Shown here one piece after another: positions 47,527-57,072 of a stretch of DNA of 64,000 bases; the first letter of the stretch is position 1; the number at the start of each line of letters is the position of its first letter. Position numbers and translations under genes: made by a program. The notes under the pieces are model-generated. The model was not told the origin of the DNA, did no database searches, and saw only the letters and a list, made by a program, of their open reading frames with translations. This stretch comes from an uncultured Rikenellaceae bacterium (GTDB lineage: Bacteria; Bacteroidota; Bacteroidia; Bacteroidales; Rikenellaceae), in assembly GCA_910588925.1 (NCBI GenBank), contig CAJURV010000001.1:72433-136432 (forward strand), read 5' to 3'.

Positions 47527-48918
47527 TTATTTAGCCATATACTCCTCTATCTGTGCCACGGTGTATGGTATGCGATGGCCGCCCAACACCTTGCGGCCGG
47601 TCTCGGTGACGAGTATGTCGTCCTCCACGCGCATGCCTCCGAACGTAGCCATAGAACGCACCTTGTCGTAGTCTACGAACGAACTGTTGATATGCTCGCG
47701 TTCCCACTTGTCGAGAAGCGCGGGGATGAAATATATGCCCGGCTCGCAGGTTATCACATGCCCCTTACGCAACTTCTTGCCCATGCGTAACGAAGCCAGG
47801 CCGAACTGCGTGCTACGCTCGGTCTGAGAGTCGTAACCGACTGCGGTCTCGCCCAGACCCTCCATATCGTGCACATCGAGCCCCATCTGATGGCCCAGAC
47901 CGTGCGGCATGAAGAGAGCGTGTGCGCCGGAAGCCACGGCCTCGTCCACATCGCCTTTCATGAAGCCGAGATCCTTGAGCCCCTCCGTCAGACGACGACA
48001 TGCCGCCAGGTGTACGTCCAAATAACGTACGTCGGGCTTTATAAGATCTATCGCATGTTCGAAAACAGATACGAGCACGTTATATACATCTCGCTGCAGC
48101 GGGCTGAACTTACCGCCCACCGGCATGGTACGCGTATTGTCGGAACAATAGTTCATGAGATTTTCGGCACCGGCGTCCATGAGCATAAGGCGTCCCGACT
48201 CGAGAACGCCGTCATGCTTATGATTATGAAGCGTCTGGCCGTTCTGCGACAGTATGTTATGGAACGACACGCCGGCGCCTCTGCTGAGGGCGATACCCTC
48301 CACAACACCGGCTATCTCGCGTTCGGTTACACCCGGACGGCACATGCGCATGGCGGTGGTGTGCATGACGTAACCTATCTCGCAGGCCTTCTCTATCTCC
48401 TCGATCTCTTCCGGCTCCTTTATCTCGCGCATAGCTATGACCGCGGCGGTAAGCTCACGCGAAGCGTACACCGGAACAGATGCCGCGCTTATGCCTAACA
48501 GACGCTCTATCATATCCGACACGTCGGCACGGTAAGGCGGAAGGAAATGCACCTTGCGCCCCGCCGCTATAGCATTGGCAACCACGGCATAAAGCTCTCG
48601 CAGGGGATAGGTGGAACCCACGCCCACCCCGGCAGCCAACTGGCGTACCGTAGGCTGGTCGCCCATCCATATTATATCGTCTATTGTATAGTCGTTGGCA
48701 TATATGCAATCGGTATCGGCGTCTATGTCGATCACTCCCACCATGTCGGCATGATTGAGGCCGAAATAGTATAGGAACGTACTGTCCTGACGGAAATGAT
48801 AGGTATTGGAGGGGTAATTATACGGTGCCTCACGATTGCCGGGCATAAGGATAAGACCGCTTTTTACTTTGCTCCTCAATATATTACGCCTCTTGACGTA
48901 GATCTCTTTTTTGAACAT
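47527..48918 (-). CDS. pepP: Aminopeptidase P family protein (Xaa-Pro aminopeptidase, M24B)
   Basis: Removes N-terminal residues ahead of proline. The 463-residue protein has an AMP_N domain (residues about 3-140) and a pita-bread M24 domain. The five metal ligands appear as Asp in LMLMDAGAE, Asp in CSDNTRT, His in PHGLGHQMG, Glu in CEPGIY and Glu in RVEDDILVT. No signal peptide is visible, so it acts in the cytosol. First gene of a two-gene peptide-degradation unit with the S46 dipeptidyl-peptidase, and with its own full promoter. Confidence 0.94.
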   Translation of the reverse strand: MFKKEIYVKRRNILRSKVKSGLILMPGNREAPYNYPSNTYHFRQDSTFLYYFGLNHADMVGVIDIDADTDCIYANDYTIDDIIWMGDQPTVRQLAAGVGVGSTYPLRELYAVVANAIAAGRKVHFLPPYRADVSDMIERLLGISAASVPVYASRELTAAVIAMREIKEPEEIEEIEKACEIGYVMHTTAMRMCRPGVTEREIAGVVEGIALSRGAGVSFHNILSQNGQTLHNHKHDGVLESGRLMLMDAGAENLMNYCSDNTRTMPVGGKFSPLQRDVYNVLVSVFEHAIDLIKPDVRYLDVHLAACRRLTEGLKDLGFMKGDVDEAVASGAHALFMPHGLGHQMGLDVHDMEGLGETAVGYDSQTERSTQFGLASLRMGKKLRKGHVITCEPGIYFIPALLDKWEREHINSSFVDYDKVRSMATFGGMRVEDDILVTETGRKVLGGHRIPYTVAQIEEYMAK

Positions 48919-48947
48919 ACCGCTTATTTGTTTCGTTTATAACTTCC

Positions 48948-48978
48948 CAAAGTTAGGCATTTGTTATCGAAAAAACAA
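48948..48978 (-). promoter_or_regulatory. Promoter of pepP and the S46 gene
   Basis: On the minus strand TTG (48978-48976), 20 bp, TAACTTTG (48955-48948). Complete promoter 30 bases before the pepP ATG. Confidence 0.75.
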
Positions 48979-49219
48979 GTGGGGGACACAGTCACCTTTC
49001 CGATAGACTACACCGTCGGTTGTGTCTCAAAAGTACGGTTAGGGGGTTATGACAATGGCAAGATGTCTTCTCTTTATATTATACTCCGATTTTTGACGAG
49101 GTTGTTCTCCAGTTTCATCTACCGAAATGGCTGTTTCGTCTAAAAAAAGTTCGTTTTACGACATCTTGATTTAGTTTTGCATTAGTAAAAAAACGATAAT
49201 TATAAAAATCGAAATAAGA
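48979..49219. other. Intergenic region with long inverted repeat
   Basis: Divergent region between pepP and the beta-barrel gene. It holds a perfect 9-bp inverted repeat CAAGATGTC (49059-49067) and GACATCTTG (49160-49168) about 92 bases apart, with weaker inner pairing (TTTTTGACGA near 49095 against TCGTCTAAAA near 49138). A stretch TGTGTCTCAAAAG at 49021-49033 recalls some insertion-sequence ends, but no transposase remains. The 60-codon frame at 48961-49143 has no resemblance. Confidence 0.5.
49172..49179 (+). promoter_or_regulatory. Candidate -7 box for the beta-barrel operon
   Basis: TAGTTTTG matches TAnnTTTG, 41 bases before the ATG at 49220, directly after the inverted repeat. A weak TTCG lies 18 bp upstream. 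Confidence 0.5.
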
Positions 49220-52042
49220 ATGAAAAACTCGTTAAAGGCAACATTCCTTACGCTCATAGCCGTAACGGCGTATGCGGTGTCGTGGGCACAGGGCACTACT
49301 GTGTTAAGAGGCACCGTTATCGACGCCACGGACAACTCGCCGCTTATAGGCGCCACCATACTCATAGAGGGGAGCTCCCACGGAGCCATCACCGACGATA
49401 AGGGAGCGTTCAGCCTGAGCGGACTGAAAAGAGGTTTCGTCAACAAGATAGAGATCTCCTACCTCGGATATAAAACCGTCTCTCTGGAGTACACCCCGTC
49501 TAAAGCCGTCAACTCCTACGGTAGCCCCATAGGCATGACACCCGAGTCGATAAACGCCGGCGAAGTGGTGGTAAAAGGACGCGCACCCATAGCCAAACAG
49601 ATGGGCGACACCGTGCAATACAACGCCGACGCATTCAAGGTCAACCCCGACGCCACCGCGGCCGACCTCATATCCAAAATGCCCGGCATGAAGGTAGAGA
49701 ACGGCTCTCCGTCGCAGGGCGGCGAGGCTATCACCCGTATCACCGTCGACGGCAAGAACTACTTCCGCGACGACCCTGCCACCGCTCTGTCGTCGCTTCC
49801 GGCAGACGTGGTAGAGAACATACAGGTGTTCGACGAGCTTAGCGACGATGCCAAATTCTCCGGCGTAGACGACGGCGAACGTGTCAAGACCATCAACATA
49901 GTAACCAAAGCCAAGCGTAACAACGCCTTCTTCGGTGACTATATCGTAGGCTACGGCACCGACAACCACTATAACGTCAAGGCCAACACCAACATGTTTT
50001 TCGGCGATCATCGTCTGACGGTGGGTTTCGGCCTCAACGACATCAACCAGTCGGCCACCTCGGGCGGACGTTTCTACGGTGGCTGGGGACGTAGCGGTCT
50101 GCAGAAAGCCGCCGGCGTCAAGCTCAACTACTCGGGCGAGTTTACCAGCAAGGCCGGACGCAAGACCTCGGCCAACATCGACTACGTGTTCAACAACCAA
50201 CGCAACACCAACGCCACATCGCTCTATCGCGACTACGACGCCACAAGCGCCTACCTATCGCGTTACTACACCGAGAACTCCATGAACAAAACCAAGAGCT
50301 TCTCCCACTCTCTGCGCGCCAACATCGAAAGCCGCGTAAGCGACAACGACCGCATCATATTCAGGCCCAACTTCAGCTACAACACCTCCGACGGTCTTCA
50401 ATTCAGCGAGATGACCAACATACAGGACGGTGTCACCACCAACACGGCCACAACCGAGACCGGCTCCGACTCCAAGAGCTTCCGAGTGGGCGCCAACTTC
50501 AACTGGATGCACAACTTCTCGTCGAAACACATACTATCTACAAGCGCCAACTTCAATGTAAGCCACAACGACAAGACACAGACCATCTACGGCACAAACG
50601 GATTCTTCCGCAAAGCCGAATGGATCGACTCGCTCATACGCCAGAACTCAGTAAACAACGAAATAGACAACAGCGTGGGCGGACGTCTGTCGTACACATT
50701 CAAGATCAACGACAAATCGTCGCTTATGGCCAATTATCGCATATCTTACACATGGAACGACGCCGACAAACTCACCTACGTCTTCGACCACGACAAAGAT
50801 GCCTACGAGCTCGAATCGTCGCTCTCCAACGTCTTCACACGCAACTATCTGAACAATACGGGAGGCATAGGCTATAACTACCGCATCAAAGACAAGATCA
50901 CCGTCAACCTGAGCGCCGACTTCCAGAATTCGTCTCTCCGGAACGACTACACCTACCCCATGCAGAACATATACGACTACACGTTCAACAGCGTATTGGC
51001 CAACGCACGCATGGATTATTACTTCTCCAAGAGCAAACGCATGAGCCTGTCGTTCCGCGGACGTCCCGGGCTCCCCTCAATGACCCAACTGCAAGACGTG
51101 GTAGACAACAGCAACCCCTTGCGCGTGTCGGTAGGTAACCCCAACCTCGACCAAAGCTACTCCAACGACCTTAGCTTCTCTTACATGTCGACCAACATAG
51201 AGAAGTCGACCAACATATTCCTCATCGCTTTCTTCAGCAACACTATGAACGGCTTCGCCAACGACACCCGGATACTCGAAACCGACGAGGTCATAAACGG
51301 CGTGACCGTACAACAGGGTGCCGAGCTGACCTCTCCGGTCAACATCAACGGCAAATGGAATTTCAACACCTTCTTCAACTGGTCGGGCTCTCTTCCGCGC
51401 ATCAAGAGCAACATCAACACCGGCGTAGGCTACTCTGCATCGCGCACACCGTCGCTCTACAACGGGCTCAAGAACTACAGCATGAACAACACCGGCCGTT
51501 TCAGCATAGACCTTACCAGCAACATATCGCAGAACATCGACTTCACAGTCATGTCGGAGACAGGCGTGACCTACTCCAACTCCACCGGAGAGCGCGACGC
51601 CAACAACCGCACCTATATAAACGAACGCGCGGGGGTACGCCTCAACTGGATATTCTGGAAAGGGTTCTTCGTCAACGCCGACTATTCATATAACTTCAAC
51701 TGGTACTCTACCGGCGGCAACGTAGACAACAACTACAACCTTCTCAACGCCGGCATAGGCAAGAAGTTCCTCAAGAAACAGAACGCCGAGGTACGCATCA
51801 GCGGCTTCGACCTTCTTAACCAAGCCAAAAGCCTGAGCTACAGCGTCAACGACACATACACCCAGCGTAGCATATCGAGCGTGTTGAAACGTTACGTGAT
51901 GTTCTCGTTCAGCTACAAGTTCAACACCATGAGCGGTAAAGGCGGATCGGGCCAGCGTCCCGATTACGACCGCGCCATGCGTCCTGCCGGCGGCGCGCCT
52001 ATGGGCCCCCCTCCCGGCGGCATGAGAGTCTACTCACGATAG
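49220..52042 (+). CDS. Outer-membrane beta-barrel protein with carboxypeptidase-regulatory-like domain (TonB-receptor-like)
   Basis: A 940-residue exported protein (signal cut after SWA near residue 23). Residues about 25-105 form a CarboxypepD_reg-like domain (VLRGTVIDATDNSPLIGATILIEGSSHGAITDDKGAFSLSGL), then a plug-like domain (KMPGMKVENG, ITRITVDGKNYFRDDP) and a long Tyr/Asn-rich beta-barrel to about 915. The last 30 residues are Gly/Pro-rich with Met, an unusual end for a barrel whose last strand normally closes with Phe. No SusD partner is nearby, so it is the lone-barrel type and not a SusC. Twenty-one bases later comes a LytS kinase and then a LytTR regulator, which may respond to the same signal. 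Confidence 0.9.
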   Translation: MKNSLKATFLTLIAVTAYAVSWAQGTTVLRGTVIDATDNSPLIGATILIEGSSHGAITDDKGAFSLSGLKRGFVNKIEISYLGYKTVSLEYTPSKAVNSYGSPIGMTPESINAGEVVVKGRAPIAKQMGDTVQYNADAFKVNPDATAADLISKMPGMKVENGSPSQGGEAITRITVDGKNYFRDDPATALSSLPADVVENIQVFDELSDDAKFSGVDDGERVKTINIVTKAKRNNAFFGDYIVGYGTDNHYNVKANTNMFFGDHRLTVGFGLNDINQSATSGGRFYGGWGRSGLQKAAGVKLNYSGEFTSKAGRKTSANIDYVFNNQRNTNATSLYRDYDATSAYLSRYYTENSMNKTKSFSHSLRANIESRVSDNDRIIFRPNFSYNTSDGLQFSEMTNIQDGVTTNTATTETGSDSKSFRVGANFNWMHNFSSKHILSTSANFNVSHNDKTQTIYGTNGFFRKAEWIDSLIRQNSVNNEIDNSVGGRLSYTFKINDKSSLMANYRISYTWNDADKLTYVFDHDKDAYELESSLSNVFTRNYLNNTGGIGYNYRIKDKITVNLSADFQNSSLRNDYTYPMQNIYDYTFNSVLANARMDYYFSKSKRMSLSFRGRPGLPSMTQLQDVVDNSNPLRVSVGNPNLDQSYSNDLSFSYMSTNIEKSTNIFLIAFFSNTMNGFANDTRILETDEVINGVTVQQGAELTSPVNINGKWNFNTFFNWSGSLPRIKSNINTGVGYSASRTPSLYNGLKNYSMNNTGRFSIDLTSNISQNIDFTVMSETGVTYSNSTGERDANNRTYINERAGVRLNWIFWKGFFVNADYSYNFNWYSTGGNVDNNYNLLNAGIGKKFLKKQNAEVRISGFDLLNQAKSLSYSVNDTYTQRSISSVLKRYVMFSFSYKFNTMSGKGGSGQRPDYDRAMRPAGGAPMGPPPGGMRVYSR

Positions 52043-52063
52043 CATTCTTCAAAACTACAACAA

Positions 52064-53227
52064 ATGAAACCCAACCGATTCATAGAGGCCAATGCCAAGA
52101 GCCTGTCGCTTCACACGGCGGCATGGCTCGTGGTGCTGGTGATAACGCTCGTCAACACCGAAGACATGAGCATCAACACATGGCAGCTCAAATTCGACCT
52201 GCCCATGTGGTTTTGTTATCTGGCGATATTCTACGTCAACTATCTGGTGCTTATTCCGCGTCTTATGATGAAGAGGCGTTCGGTAGTTTACGTATTATCG
52301 TCGCTCGTTCTGCTGACGGTAGCGTTCACCGTACAGAAAAGCTACATGCAATACTGGCGGAAGACAGACCTTAACCACCGGCTGGAGCACATAATGGAGA
52401 GCAGTGCGGAACAGATGTACGGCAGAAATCGCGACGAACTGATCCACAAGATAGAACGTGAGATAGACAGGTGCTACAGTATAAAGCAATACAACCCTAC
52501 GTCGCGTCAGAATCAGGCCATGATATCGCGCATGTTGCTGGTTTACGCCGTAAGCCTTATGCTGGGCCTTACCAAACGGTGGAAATTCGAGGAGCAACGC
52601 CGTAAGGAGATAGAGCGCGAACATATAGCCTCCGAACTCGACTACCTGAAAGCACAGATCAACCCCCACTTCCTCTTCAACGCCCTCAACTCAATATACT
52701 CGCTGACGATACCATACTCCGAGACGGCCTCCAACGCCGTACTCAAACTATCGTCCATACTTCGTTACATGCTATACGAGACCGACCGTAGCAGCGTATC
52801 GCTCTCCGACGAAATATCGGTAATAGAGAACTACTTAGGACTTCAACAACTGCGTCTTACCGACAAAACTAACCTCACGTTCGCAAAAGAGGGAGCCACC
52901 GAACCTTACAGGATAGAACCTTTGTTGCTCATCCCTCTGATAGAGAACGCTTTCAAATACGGAATAGATTCATCAGAAACGTCGTACATAGACATAAAAC
53001 TGAAAATAGACGACGGACGTCTGGTAATGGAGGTGAAAAACAAGATCGTAGGCATGAAAAAGGAGGATAAGGCCGGAGGCATAGGCATAAGGAATATAAA
53101 ACGCCGTCTGGAGCTACTCTACCCCGAACGACACGTGTTCAGAGCCGATGAGAAAAACGGCGAATTTTTAGTATATTTGTCGATACCTTTGAGCAAAGAG
53201 AACGTAGACGAGAATTTTCTCGTATGA
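52064..53227 (+). CDS. LytS-type sensor histidine kinase
   Basis: A 387-residue membrane kinase. Four hydrophobic segments (about 17-31, 48-64, 77-91 and 156-170) precede a helical linker, then the His_kinase motif LKAQINPHFLFNALNSI with the phospho-accepting His202, and a GHKL ATPase domain (LLLIPLIENAFKYGI, and GGIGIRNIKRRLELLYP). The layout is that of the LytS/YehU group without a known sensory domain. It is placed between the barrel gene (21 bases upstream) and its response regulator (82 bases downstream). The signal is unknown. Confidence 0.93.
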   Translation: MKPNRFIEANAKSLSLHTAAWLVVLVITLVNTEDMSINTWQLKFDLPMWFCYLAIFYVNYLVLIPRLMMKRRSVVYVLSSLVLLTVAFTVQKSYMQYWRKTDLNHRLEHIMESSAEQMYGRNRDELIHKIEREIDRCYSIKQYNPTSRQNQAMISRMLLVYAVSLMLGLTKRWKFEEQRRKEIEREHIASELDYLKAQINPHFLFNALNSIYSLTIPYSETASNAVLKLSSILRYMLYETDRSSVSLSDEISVIENYLGLQQLRLTDKTNLTFAKEGATEPYRIEPLLLIPLIENAFKYGIDSSETSYIDIKLKIDDGRLVMEVKNKIVGMKKEDKAGGIGIRNIKRRLELLYPERHVFRADEKNGEFLVYLSIPLSKENVDENFLV

Positions 53228-53309
53228 GGCCGTCGACAGTATGTTCTGCGCATAAGGCGTACTTTTAGGGACGGTGCGTCTTACCGCATCACAATCAAAG
53301 ATCGAAATC

Positions 53310-54023
53310 ATGAAATGTTTAGCCGTAGACGACGAACCTCTCGCATTGGAGATAATAAAGGCATTTTGCGCCAAAATACCGTTCATAGATAGTCTCGATA
53401 CCTGCACCAGCGGCGTGGAGGCCATAAGCATTCTGCAGAACGGGCAGACCGACCTTCTGTTCCTCGACATAAACATGCCCCACATATCGGGATTGGAGCT
53501 GGCTTCGCTCCTTACCAACCCTCCCATGCTGATATTCACCACGGCATATCAGAACCACGCATTGGAGGGGTTCGACCTCGCGGCCATCGACTACTTGGTC
53601 AAACCCTTTTCGTTCGACCGTTTCATGAAAGCGGTGTCGCGGGCATACGAGCTATATTCTCTACGCCTCGACAAAAACGCCCACACCGAGCAACATACGG
53701 CCGAGGACAACTACATGATGATCAAGGTGGACTATGCCAATGTCAAGGTTATGTTCGACGACATACTTTTCGTCGAGGGGCTGAAAGACTATATCAGGAT
53801 ATACACCACAGGCAAAAACTACGTCACCAAAAGCACAATGAAAAATGTAGAGGAGCGGCTACCCTCCGACACTTTCATGAGAATACACAAATCTCACATA
53901 GTGAACATCGACCGCATAGAGGCTTTTGAAAACAACCACATAAGGATAGGCGACAACAAATTGCCTATAGGCGGCGGATACAAGGACGATTTCTTAGCTT
54001 TCATCGAAAGTAAAAAGCTATAG
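53310..54023 (+). CDS. LytTR-type response regulator
   Basis: A 237-residue regulator. The receiver domain has the acidic pair DDE at 7-9, the phospho-acceptor Asp53 (FLDINMP) and conserved Lys in LVKPFSFDRF near 105. The C-terminal LytTR DNA-binding domain covers about 132-230 (ILFVEGLKDYIRIYT, FMRIHKSHIVNID). LytTR domains bind direct repeats; I did not find an obvious pair upstream of the operon. The frame runs 12 codons farther upstream, but ATG 53310 begins exactly at the receiver fold. Third gene of the unit with the barrel protein and kinase. Confidence 0.93.
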   Translation: MKCLAVDDEPLALEIIKAFCAKIPFIDSLDTCTSGVEAISILQNGQTDLLFLDINMPHISGLELASLLTNPPMLIFTTAYQNHALEGFDLAAIDYLVKPFSFDRFMKAVSRAYELYSLRLDKNAHTEQHTAEDNYMMIKVDYANVKVMFDDILFVEGLKDYIRIYTTGKNYVTKSTMKNVEERLPSDTFMRIHKSHIVNIDRIEAFENNHIRIGDNKLPIGGGYKDDFLAFIESKKL

Positions 54024-54238
54024 CTCCCTTTTAATCGGCTTTATTTCGGTCGAGATGGAACGGCATAACCGTTGTTCCCGACTTTTTGCAATTCTTAATG
54101 TTATCCTAATATAACGGTGTCCCCGATACTATAACAACGGTAATATCAGGAACAGATCATTTGGACGAAGGTATCCCGAGCGAAACGAATGGAATTAAAC
54201 ACTTTCCTCGCTTCGTATCGCTGTATTGGCGGTATCAG

Positions 54239-54967
54239 TTAACCCCTCTGACGGATAACTTCGAATATCAGAATCCCGGCAGCTACGGATACATTGAGAG
54301 ATGAAATCTCTCCTTTGAGAGGTATTGCGAGCTGTTGGTCACACAGCTTGAGCGACTCTTTGGATATACCCTTGTCCTCGCTACCCATCACTATTGCTAC
54401 ACGTCCTTTTAAATCGCCAGCCCAAAGGGGAGTATCGCTCTTCTCGGTAGCGGCCACTATCTTGAAGCCCTCGTTTTTCAACTGTCTGATGGCGTTACGC
54501 ACACTACCCACCCTACACACGGGCAACACGTTAAGGGCACCGGCAGAACTTTTTACGGCCTCGCTGTTGACCTGGGCGCCGTTCTTGGCCGACACTACCA
54601 CGGCATCGGCTCCCGCACACTCCGCGCTACGGGCTATAGCACCGAAGTTACGAACGTCGGTCACACCGTCGAGCAACACCACGATAGCATCACTGCCGGC
54701 ACGCTCGATCACATCGTCCAAAGATGCGTAGTCTATCATAGACATGATAGCGGCCACTCCCTGATGATTTCCGCGTACCATGCGGTCGAGCTTCTCCACC
54801 GGCACATAAGCCACGTCTACGCCCCGTTCCGAAGCCAAAGAGGTAAGACGCTGCATCACCGGAGAGTCGGAACCCTTCCTTACGAATATGCGTTCCAACT
54901 CGCGCCCGGCCTCCAAAGCCTCTATCACCGGCCTGACGCCGAATATCACCATATTTTTATCTGCCAT
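54239..54967 (-). CDS. rlmB: 23S rRNA (guanosine-2'-O-)-methyltransferase RlmB/TrmH family
   Basis: SPOUT-fold methyltransferase acting on ribose 2'-O of rRNA or tRNA with SAM. The 242-residue protein has an N-terminal substrate-binding domain (VIFGVRPVIEALEAGRELERIFV) and the three SPOUT motifs: LLDGVTDVRNFGAIARSAE (motif 1, with the key Asn and Arg), IVMGSEDKGIS (motif 2) and IPLKGEISSLNVSVAAGI (motif 3, knot). This fits RlmB (Gm2251) best, although TrmH-family targets are hard to tell apart by sequence. It shares its strand with the ABC-F gene, 55 bases downstream of it. Confidence 0.9.
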   Translation of the reverse strand: MADKNMVIFGVRPVIEALEAGRELERIFVRKGSDSPVMQRLTSLASERGVDVAYVPVEKLDRMVRGNHQGVAAIMSMIDYASLDDVIERAGSDAIVVLLDGVTDVRNFGAIARSAECAGADAVVVSAKNGAQVNSEAVKSSAGALNVLPVCRVGSVRNAIRQLKNEGFKIVAATEKSDTPLWAGDLKGRVAIVMGSEDKGISKESLKLCDQQLAIPLKGEISSLNVSVAAGILIFEVIRQRG

Positions 54968-55022
54968 AATATCGCATTTAATTTTTCACACACATTACCT
55001 ACACGAGACGACATCGACAAAA

Positions 55023-57005
55023 TCAAAGCGAGCTCTTATTATCGAAAGCCTCCAGCTCCTCGCATGCCGCCTCCCACACGTTCATAGCCTTATTGTATCT
55101 CGACTTCAACGCATCGTACTCCTCGAATACCTTGGGGTCGGCGACATCTATGCCATACGCCCCCGGGTCGGCCATCTTACCGTCCCACTCGTTTTTCTCC
55201 GCCTCCAGACGTTCTATCTCCGCCTCTGCGGCTTCAACCGCCGAACGCAGCTTGCGACGCATACGCTCCAACTCCTTCTGCCTCTTGAAATCGACCTGCG
55301 GCTTGGCGACAGGCTGTTCGGAGACCGGTGCGGACCGTTCCGCAGCCATAGACGGCTTCTCAGGAACGGGTTTCGCCTCTATCTGCGACATGCTCTCCAT
55401 CTTGCGTCGGTAGAGGAAGTCGTCTATGCCTCCCAGATGCTCGCGCACACGACCGTCGGTAAACTCATACACCTTGCTTACCAACCCCTCCAGAAACTCG
55501 CGGTCGTGCGATACTACTATCAAGGTGCCGTCGTACTCCATGAGCGCCTTTTTGAGCACGTCTTTGGAACGCATGTCCATATGGTTGGTAGGTTCGTCGA
55601 GAATGAGCAGATTATAGGGTTTCAACATCAACCGGGCCATAGCCAGACGCGAACGCTCCCCGCCCGACAACACCTTTACCTTTTTATCTATCTCTTCGCC
55701 CCTGAACAGAAATGCGCCGAGAATATCGCGCAGACGCGTACGTATATCACCCACGGCCACCCTGTCGAGAGTGTCGAATACGGTGAAGTCGCCATCCATC
55801 AGATCTTCTTGGTTCTGTGCGTAATAACCTATCGCCACATTGTATCCCAACCGCACCGTACCCTCGCTGACTGGCGTATCGCCCACTATCATGCGCGCAA
55901 GAGTGGTCTTGCCTTCGCCGTTACGGCCCACGAAAGCAACCTTATCGCCCCTCTCCAAAGTGAACTCGGCACCGGCGAATATGCGCTTGTCACCGAAACA
56001 TTTGCCGGCGTCTTTCACCTCCAGTACTATATTGCCCGAACGCGGCGCAGAGGGGAAACGTATCGAGAGCGACGATGTGTCTTCCTCGTCCACCTCTATT
56101 ATATCGAGCTTTTCGAGCTGTTTTATGCGCGACTGCACCTGATTGGACTTGGTGGGTTTGTATCTGAAACGCTCTATGAAATCCTCCGTATCTTTTATCA
56201 GCTTTTGTTGGTTCTCGTACGCGGCCATCTGTTGCGCCCTGCGTTCGGCGCGCAACACCACGTATTTGCTGTAGGGGACGTTATAGTCGTGCATACGGCC
56301 GAGCATTATCTCCACCGTGCGCGTGGTAACCGTGTCTAAAAAACGCCTGTCATGGGATATGAGCACCACGGCGCCCCTGTAGTCTTTGAGATAATCCTCC
56401 AACCAACCGATACTCTCTATGTCGAGATGGTTGGTGGGTTCGTCGAGAAGTATCACCGACGGCCTACGCAACAATATCTTGGCCAGCTCTATACGCATAC
56501 GCCACCCGCCGCTGAACTCGGAGGTGGAACGCTCGAAATCGCTGCGACGGAAACCCAATCCGAGCAACGCTTTTTCGGCCTGAGCCTGACGCGAATCGCC
56601 GTCCATCATGTGGAACCGCTCCGTTGCGTCCGACAGCTCGTGTATCAGACGCTCGTAAGATGCGCTCTGGTAATCGGTGCGTGAAGCGATCTGTTCGCCC
56701 AACTCGGCTATGCGTATCTCGAGGGCGTTAAGCTCGTCGAAAGCGGTGAGGGCCTCCTCCATAACGGTGCGACCGTCGTGCAGAGGCATCTGTTGGGCCA
56801 GATAACCTATGGTGACATCGCCGCTACGCGAGACGGTACCGCCCGAGGCCGGCTGTTCACCGGTTATCACCTTGAGTAAAGTAGACTTACCGGCGCCGTT
56901 CTTGCCCACGAGACCGATACGGTCGCGGTCGCCGACCACGAAAGTTATGTTATCGAAAAGATTCCGGCCTCCGAAAGAGACCGTAACTCCGTTTATAGAG
57001 ATCAT
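55023..57005 (-). CDS. ABC-F family ATP-binding protein
   Basis: Soluble protein with two ABC ATPase domains and no membrane spans; ABC-F proteins bind ribosomes to relieve stalls. The 660 residues show Walker A GKNGAGKST at 34-42 and GRNGEGKTT near 358-366, signatures FSGGWRMR and LSGGERSR, and both LLDEPTNHLD/ILDEPTNHMD motifs. The linker between the domains (about 235-310) includes PTKSNQVQSRIKQLEKL, as in the Uup/YheS-like groups, and the C-terminus (about 565-655) is a charged coiled coil. No antibiotic-resistance subtype can be assigned. It is followed by rlmB 55 bases on. Confidence 0.92.
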   Translation of the reverse strand: MISINGVTVSFGGRNLFDNITFVVGDRDRIGLVGKNGAGKSTLLKVITGEQPASGGTVSRSGDVTIGYLAQQMPLHDGRTVMEEALTAFDELNALEIRIAELGEQIASRTDYQSASYERLIHELSDATERFHMMDGDSRQAQAEKALLGLGFRRSDFERSTSEFSGGWRMRIELAKILLRRPSVILLDEPTNHLDIESIGWLEDYLKDYRGAVVLISHDRRFLDTVTTRTVEIMLGRMHDYNVPYSKYVVLRAERRAQQMAAYENQQKLIKDTEDFIERFRYKPTKSNQVQSRIKQLEKLDIIEVDEEDTSSLSIRFPSAPRSGNIVLEVKDAGKCFGDKRIFAGAEFTLERGDKVAFVGRNGEGKTTLARMIVGDTPVSEGTVRLGYNVAIGYYAQNQEDLMDGDFTVFDTLDRVAVGDIRTRLRDILGAFLFRGEEIDKKVKVLSGGERSRLAMARLMLKPYNLLILDEPTNHMDMRSKDVLKKALMEYDGTLIVVSHDREFLEGLVSKVYEFTDGRVREHLGGIDDFLYRRKMESMSQIEAKPVPEKPSMAAERSAPVSEQPVAKPQVDFKRQKELERMRRKLRSAVEAAEAEIERLEAEKNEWDGKMADPGAYGIDVADPKVFEEYDALKSRYNKAMNVWEAACEELEAFDNKSSL

Positions 57006-57072
57006 AGAAAATGCAATTTATAACATACGAAGAGCACACACTGCCTCCGCAACCGATACCGTGCCTCTAACG

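Noticed and set aside
49021-49180. Complete insertion sequence
   Set aside because: One IS-end-like stretch and an inverted repeat are present, but there is no transposase and no matching second end.
54888-56339. Plus-strand frame of about 480 codons
   Set aside because: Antisense to the ABC-F gene and the rlmB/ABC-F gap; no recognisable sequence.
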